A DNA stretch of 64,000 nucleotides from Lumbricus terrestris (lineage: Eukaryota; Annelida; Clitellata; Crassiclitellata; Lumbricidae). The DNA lies in NCBI GenBank assembly GCA_949752735.1, contig OX457036.1, forward strand, positions 7,286,192-7,350,191. The letters are read 5' to 3'. A model generated the notes under the pieces. The model was not told where the DNA came from. It did no database searches and worked only from the letters and a program-made list of their open reading frames with translations. Position 1 is the first letter of the stretch; every line of letters starts with the position of its first letter. The position numbers and the translations under genes were made by a program. Positions 24,201 through 30,200 of this stretch are shown piece by piece.

Positions 24201-27200
24201 ACCTCCACTCTTTATCATCACACCTGTTGTGCCATCTATGCCTGGCGCTTTGTTGCTTTTGACACCGCTGACTCTAATGTCATAGGCCCATCGTTTTCTG
24301 CGTCATCGCCAGTGGCGTAGCCAGTTATTTTTTTCCATTTGGGGGCAGTGGGGTGGCAGCTTAAAATGATTGGGTGGCTACCGTTGGCAATTAAAGCGCG
24401 CTTCGGCATCGCGAGCCGTACGCACGATAATTGAGCAATTGAACAAAATACTGAAAGTAGTCAGGAGTGTCATGACATCATTGACATGACAGCAATGAGC
24501 AATCACATAATTGACATGTCTTAACGACGTTAACGTGTTTTAACTCAGTAACTGAAGAACGAAATAATTTCAGTAAAAGTCACAATCACAAAAATAGTAG
24601 TCGTAAGTGAAGTTACAAATACATTTTCTTAATTTGTCTCAATTGTCTTAAACCGAAGCTACAAATATCAGAATGCGAAAAAAGTTGTTGTCTAATGATC
24701 AAATGTCTAAATAATAATTGGCAGTAAAAATTTCACAAACCTGTTTCTCAATTTCTAGTCGGGCTGCGTTAAAAGAACTGCAATGTACTACCCGGAAAAA
24801 AATTCGCAACAAGCTGGAAATTGCAAATAATGAAAGATAAGATAATAGTATATCCAAAAAGTGATCCCCAGCTTCTCAGATCTCCAGCTAACTCATTTTA
24901 TTAGAGAAATTTGAAGGCATAAAATCGATAGAATTTCAGCGCTGTACCTGGAGGCTGGAGTATTTTGTGTTGCTATAAGGCAATGGCTTAATCTCGAAGC
25001 CAGGTCGTATTAAAAAGAACTGCAATGTACTACGCGGAAAAAATTTGCAACAAGCTGAAAATAGAAAATAATTAAAGCTATAATAATAATATATTAAAAA
25101 ATGGCCCCCAGCAACTCAACTCTCACTGTGTGTTATTTTATAAAGAGAATATTTTTGGTGTAAAACTGGGCTACGCGAGCCAGATTGTGGGTCAAAGAAG
25201 TCAGCTGTTGATCGAAATATCATTGTAAACAACAGAATAAAGCACATATTTTGACAATTTGTCATGATTAATTCATTTTCCGAATGTTTAATTCAACTTG
25301 AAGTATGTTGACATGAATTAAAGTCTACGGGAAGAGATCGGACATTTTAAACAAGAAATTAGAGGTTATTGTACTGAATCAACATCCCGTTTTGCCGGTT
25401 CTGTGTAGGCCTACGCAATCGCAAGAATCTGCATTAGTAGTCTCTTGCGTCTGCAATTTTCGTGGAAATTTATACCATTCATAGACAAACTGAAACCGGT
25501 TATTGAAAGACTGCTGAGCACTGCACTATTTTAATTTTCTCGATTTCATCGTGTAATTTCATTATTTTGATATAGGCCTTTGCCACCTTCTATGTTGCCT
25601 TATATCACTGCATTTAGAGGTCTAAACGTTCTGAATCTTTTATTTGTTGCAAAAATGTGTTGCAATCTTGTATGTGGACTAAGTTATAGAGTAACCATTA
25701 ACGTTCATCTGGCAAGATTTGGGGTTACAAAGATTTGAGCTATGAAGAAAGGTTGGAAAGGTGTGGGCTAACAACACTGGAGAGAAGGAGGAGCAGAGGA
25801 GACCTAATTGAAGCATACAAGATCATTAATGGAAAGGAAGCACTGGGTTGGGAGAAGTTCTTTGAATTAGCACCAAACAAAGCAACTCGGAGTCATAGGT
25901 ACAAATTGTTTAAGAAGCCGAGAAGAACATATTGGGACAGTGCTAGAGTTGTAGACATGTGGAATGGTTTGGATGACAGCACTGTGTTCCAGGTCAACTT
26001 TGCAATCAATCAATCAATCAATCACATGAATTTATATAGCGCCCCTTCAAGATCTCTACTCAGTGGTTCTAACACAGACCCAGTGTCTTCTGAACCACTT
26101 AAAACCCATGTTATATTATATTATAATATATTAATCATGTGCAGAATTCATACTCAGACTCCTCTGGTTGGCAATACTAATATCACTGTAGGCCTAAAGG
26201 CTAAAGGCCCTCTTAGCAGGTAGGCAGTTATACTAAAGTGGCAATCCTGCAGAACGATTGGTGTAAAATTTAAGAAAATATTACACAGTCAAAAATCAAA
26301 ATGGCACAAGTATAACTACAATGGCTAAATAACATATCATTATAGCAATATGTGACAGATCATGCATTTTGTCAACCCTGTTATTTATCAGTGATCATGC
26401 CAAGCAACTCCCGATAATAACACCATGTGTAACATTCGACCAACCTTCAAATGGCTTGGAGCTGTGGAAGTTTGCATTTCACAATCACTTAATGTGGTCT
26501 GTCGGATTGGAGTTTCCTGTGTAATTACGAGCTTTCTTGGCAGAATTGGCTCTGTGATTTCCGATTCTGGGCTTTCAGAGGCTTTGAGTGCTGCTGCTAT
26601 GGTCCGAATGCTGTTATGTATATGATCAGGAGCAAGGCTGTTGCTTGGGTTTAAAAGGACCATTTTTGGTTGATTTGTCACGAAATATTTTGCTTATGAT
26701 GAGATCTCTCCTTGATACCTCAGTAAACAATGACATGCCTTGATATGACTGAGTTAGGATAGTGTGAACACTGAACACTAGAGAACTAGATTAACAATAG
26801 TCTTGATGCTAGTGCACTTTCAGCTTACAAAGCCACTGTTCAAGAACTGCAAGATTATTGTTACAATATACAATCATTAAGTAATGTAGGTTGATATTCT
26901 GAAAACAGTTCTTAGACATTGAGAAGATTGGGTGTATATGCTGTTGGTGATTATGATGATATTGGTTGCTCTAAGGCTCATGATGAAAAACCTAGGGGGA
27001 CCTTGCCAATACCTCCTCTCTGTGTGTGCATTTGGTTGTTGGCTAGCTGCATTGCAAAGGGTGGCAGTATGAGATCTATCCTTGATACCGCAGTATCGAT
27101 GTCTACCACATTTGCCAAGTGTAATGTAAATCAAGAATTTCTCAGCTCCAATAAAAGTCATATCAAAGAGACCAGCTTATTCACCAGCACTCAAGATTGT

Positions 27201-30200
27201 GAATTGGTGAGTCAAGTCTGCAATAGCCAAATGTTCGTTCCGGTGCCGGGTCAAAATCCGGGAAGTTCGATCCGAGGAGACTGCATTGGTAGTCGGTGAT
27301 GGTGGTGGTTGTGAGCGCAGTCTGTTGCTGAACAAAATGACTGCTTTGCAGATGCCATAATATCTGTGTTGGAACGATTTATACTAATAAACGATCAAAG
27401 CATTGATTGCACAAGTCTCTATACTGTTCTATTGCAAATGCTTACCAAGAAATTAAAATCATTGGAATCACGTTCACCAGAATCTAATTCTTTCTCAATA
27501 TAGATATCTAACTACTATGTGAAGTTTAGGACTGAGAATGCAGTATTACTGCTATGCTCCTTTGCCATGATACTGTGCTGCCATAATTAACTTTGGTGAA
27601 CAATGATTGATAATATTATGATTTAAGTCTTGATTATTCTTCATGTTTTTTTGGAATGCAACTCCATGGTTATTCTGCTATTTGCTCAAATGATCTGACA
27701 TTTCCTTGGAGAATTATTATTTTTATTTTTTACCCAAGGTATCAATGATCCTCAGTATTTATAAAATGAGGGGGTGATGTTCTGTAATGGCTATAGTTTT
27801 CACAGATGGGAAAAGTGCTGCAGAAAGCGACTGCGTTGAAGCGCTGAATACTCATGGATAGGCGCTGAAATGGAAACGTTGCCTCCTGACATTTGTTAAA
27901 GCTGGTATCCGAGGAGATTGATCAGTTCAAGGTCAGATTGATTTATCGGACACAAAGTCTCAAAAGCCAAGGCACAAAACAATACGAAGGTAAATGTTTG
28001 TTTGTTTATATATGCCCTTGTTAGAGCGCCCCTTCAAACACCTTACTCAGAGGCACTCCAGACTGCAAAGCGGACACTGCATCGGATCATCACGCCGAGG
28101 CGCTGAGCAATTGCGAGTGAAGGACTTGCCCATGGTCCCTACGCGGCGACTTAGACGGATTCGGACCTCGAACCTTCCGGCTTCAAGGCAACAACGCTAC
28201 CAGTATACCACCGCGCCCCACAACCCAAATGACAGTGTATTTTTATGTCTTTCTATCTGCTGCGATCTCAGCAGAAGCACCTACAACCCCGGCTGATCTG
28301 GCACAGTAGGATTCTCCCAGCTACAAAATTTAATGTAGATTCGGGGGGAAAACGAGTGCGTACGGGTCCGGCAAAACACCAGGATGATTCGATACAATAG
28401 CCTCTAATTTCTTAAAATAAAATTGCCTGGTCTATTCCGGTAGACTGTCAAGATACTTCAGGCTGAAGTAGACATTGAAAATATTAGAAAAGCATTACTA
28501 ATTGTCACAATAGAAATGTTTTATTCCGTTGTTTACAATATCTCCGGTAACAGCTGACTTGGACTCATAATCTGGCGCGCAAATAGCCTAGTATTTCAAC
28601 AAAAAATTTCTCTTTATAAAACGACCCAGAATAAGAGTTTAGTTGTTGGGGACCATTTTTAAGCAAAGTTATTATTATATCTTTCATTATTTTTAATTTT
28701 CAGCCTGTTGCAAATTTTTTCTAGATAGTACTTTGCAGTTCTTTTAATGCAACATAGCTTCGAGATAAAGCGTAAAACTGAATGTCTGAGGTACATCGCT
28801 GAAATAGGATTGTGATTTTATGCCTTCAAATGTCTCTAATAAAATGAGTTAGCCGGAGATCTGACGGGCTGGGGACCATTTTTTGGTTATATTATTATCT
28901 TATCTTTAATTATTTTCTATTTCCAGCTTGTTGCGAATTTTTCCGGGTCTAAAGCTTCCGCAAATATCAAATTTCACTCTCACTTTGAAAAGCACAACCA
29001 AAGGCCATTAAACAATAAACACATGCAATAAAACGTGTGTACGCACATAATTATTAATAACGTAGGGTATAATTATTGCCATAGACTATGTATTTTTAGA
29101 TTTTGGATGTATTACAGTATTGGACATAATACGCATGCAAGCCTCACTAGCTTGTCTGTCCCACAGTGCACTATAGTGGTCTGTCCCACTTTCCCATCAC
29201 CCACCCTATAATAAGTTTTACAGGAAGTTGTATAAAAAAATAAAATAAGTCAGAAATTATATTACATTCTTTATCACTCGTAAAAGTAAAAAGTAAAACA
29301 AACGCAGGGATTGGAGGGGCAGCTGGGGTGGCAGCCTTTCATTTGGGGGAACCGCCCCCCTGCCCCCGTAGTTACGCCACTGGTCATCGCTTAGTGGCGA
29401 TAATTATCTCCTTCAGTTCTGTGAACACCTGGTTAGCAACGTTTGGATACAATTATTGTGTTTGGCGCCCACGATAACTTGTCCATCTGTGTACGATGTC
29501 TGCCCCGGCTCATCAGTAGGCCTACTCTGCCCTTTTCATCCATGATTGGAGTGAATTTGGCTGTCATCTGCTGTTGGTCTTCCTTATCATCTTGCTTGCT
29601 GAATCACCCGGCGTTGCCCGGGAAATTTCGGATTTTCGTCCCCAGTCACGCCTGACCCTGCTCCCACTCCGCCATTCTCACCCCGCCTTCCATCGGCCTC
29701 AACCCAACCCGGTCGCACCCTGGGGTGCCCGGCCTTACCCGTGAAATTTTTCGCCCGAACCCAGCTCCCAACCGCCCCTCCTGGGGAGGTTCGCTACCCC
29801 AGAATTTTCGTCCCAATCCATATCCCTTAGGGCGGGTTCGCTACCGTTCCGGTGTGGCCGGCGTTTGCAGTGAATTTTGGTTTTGGCCTACACCCGCTCA
29901 GCCCTAAATAATGTCCAGATATCCTACTTACAAGGACACGGTATGATATTAATTACCGGTATCTATTGTCGTTATCTTGTCCAAACTTGCGATCAACCGT
30001 TCATATTATCAGTGCTCTAATTATTATTTTTGCGAAACCCAACCCATCTCCCACCTTCGGTGGTTTTTGCCCGCACGCAGGCCCCCGCGGTAAGGAGAAT
30101 TCAACACTGGGTGCACGGGTCTGGCCAATAATTGCGAAACTGTGGACGTATAAACATACATATACACCCATAGCCGCATTCTCCTTCCCTGTGATTTCTG

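Larger units (their letters stand above)
24310..29382. mobile_element. 5.1-kb hAT transposon with long subterminal inverted repeats and perfect 8-bp duplication
   Basis: Left end CAGTGGCGTAGCCAG, right end the complement of CAGTGGCGTAACTACG. The target duplication GTCATCGC is perfect at 24302-24309 and 29383-29390. Long inverted arms of several hundred bases (about 24350-25270 against 28500-29350) share AAAAGAACTGCAA, 'GATCTCC.GCTAACTCATT' and 'AATTTGCAACA.GCTGAAAAT'. The interior holds a LINE C-terminus, a SINE and unclassified sequence. No hAT transposase was recognised, so it is probably non-autonomous or has lost it. Confidence 0.85.
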
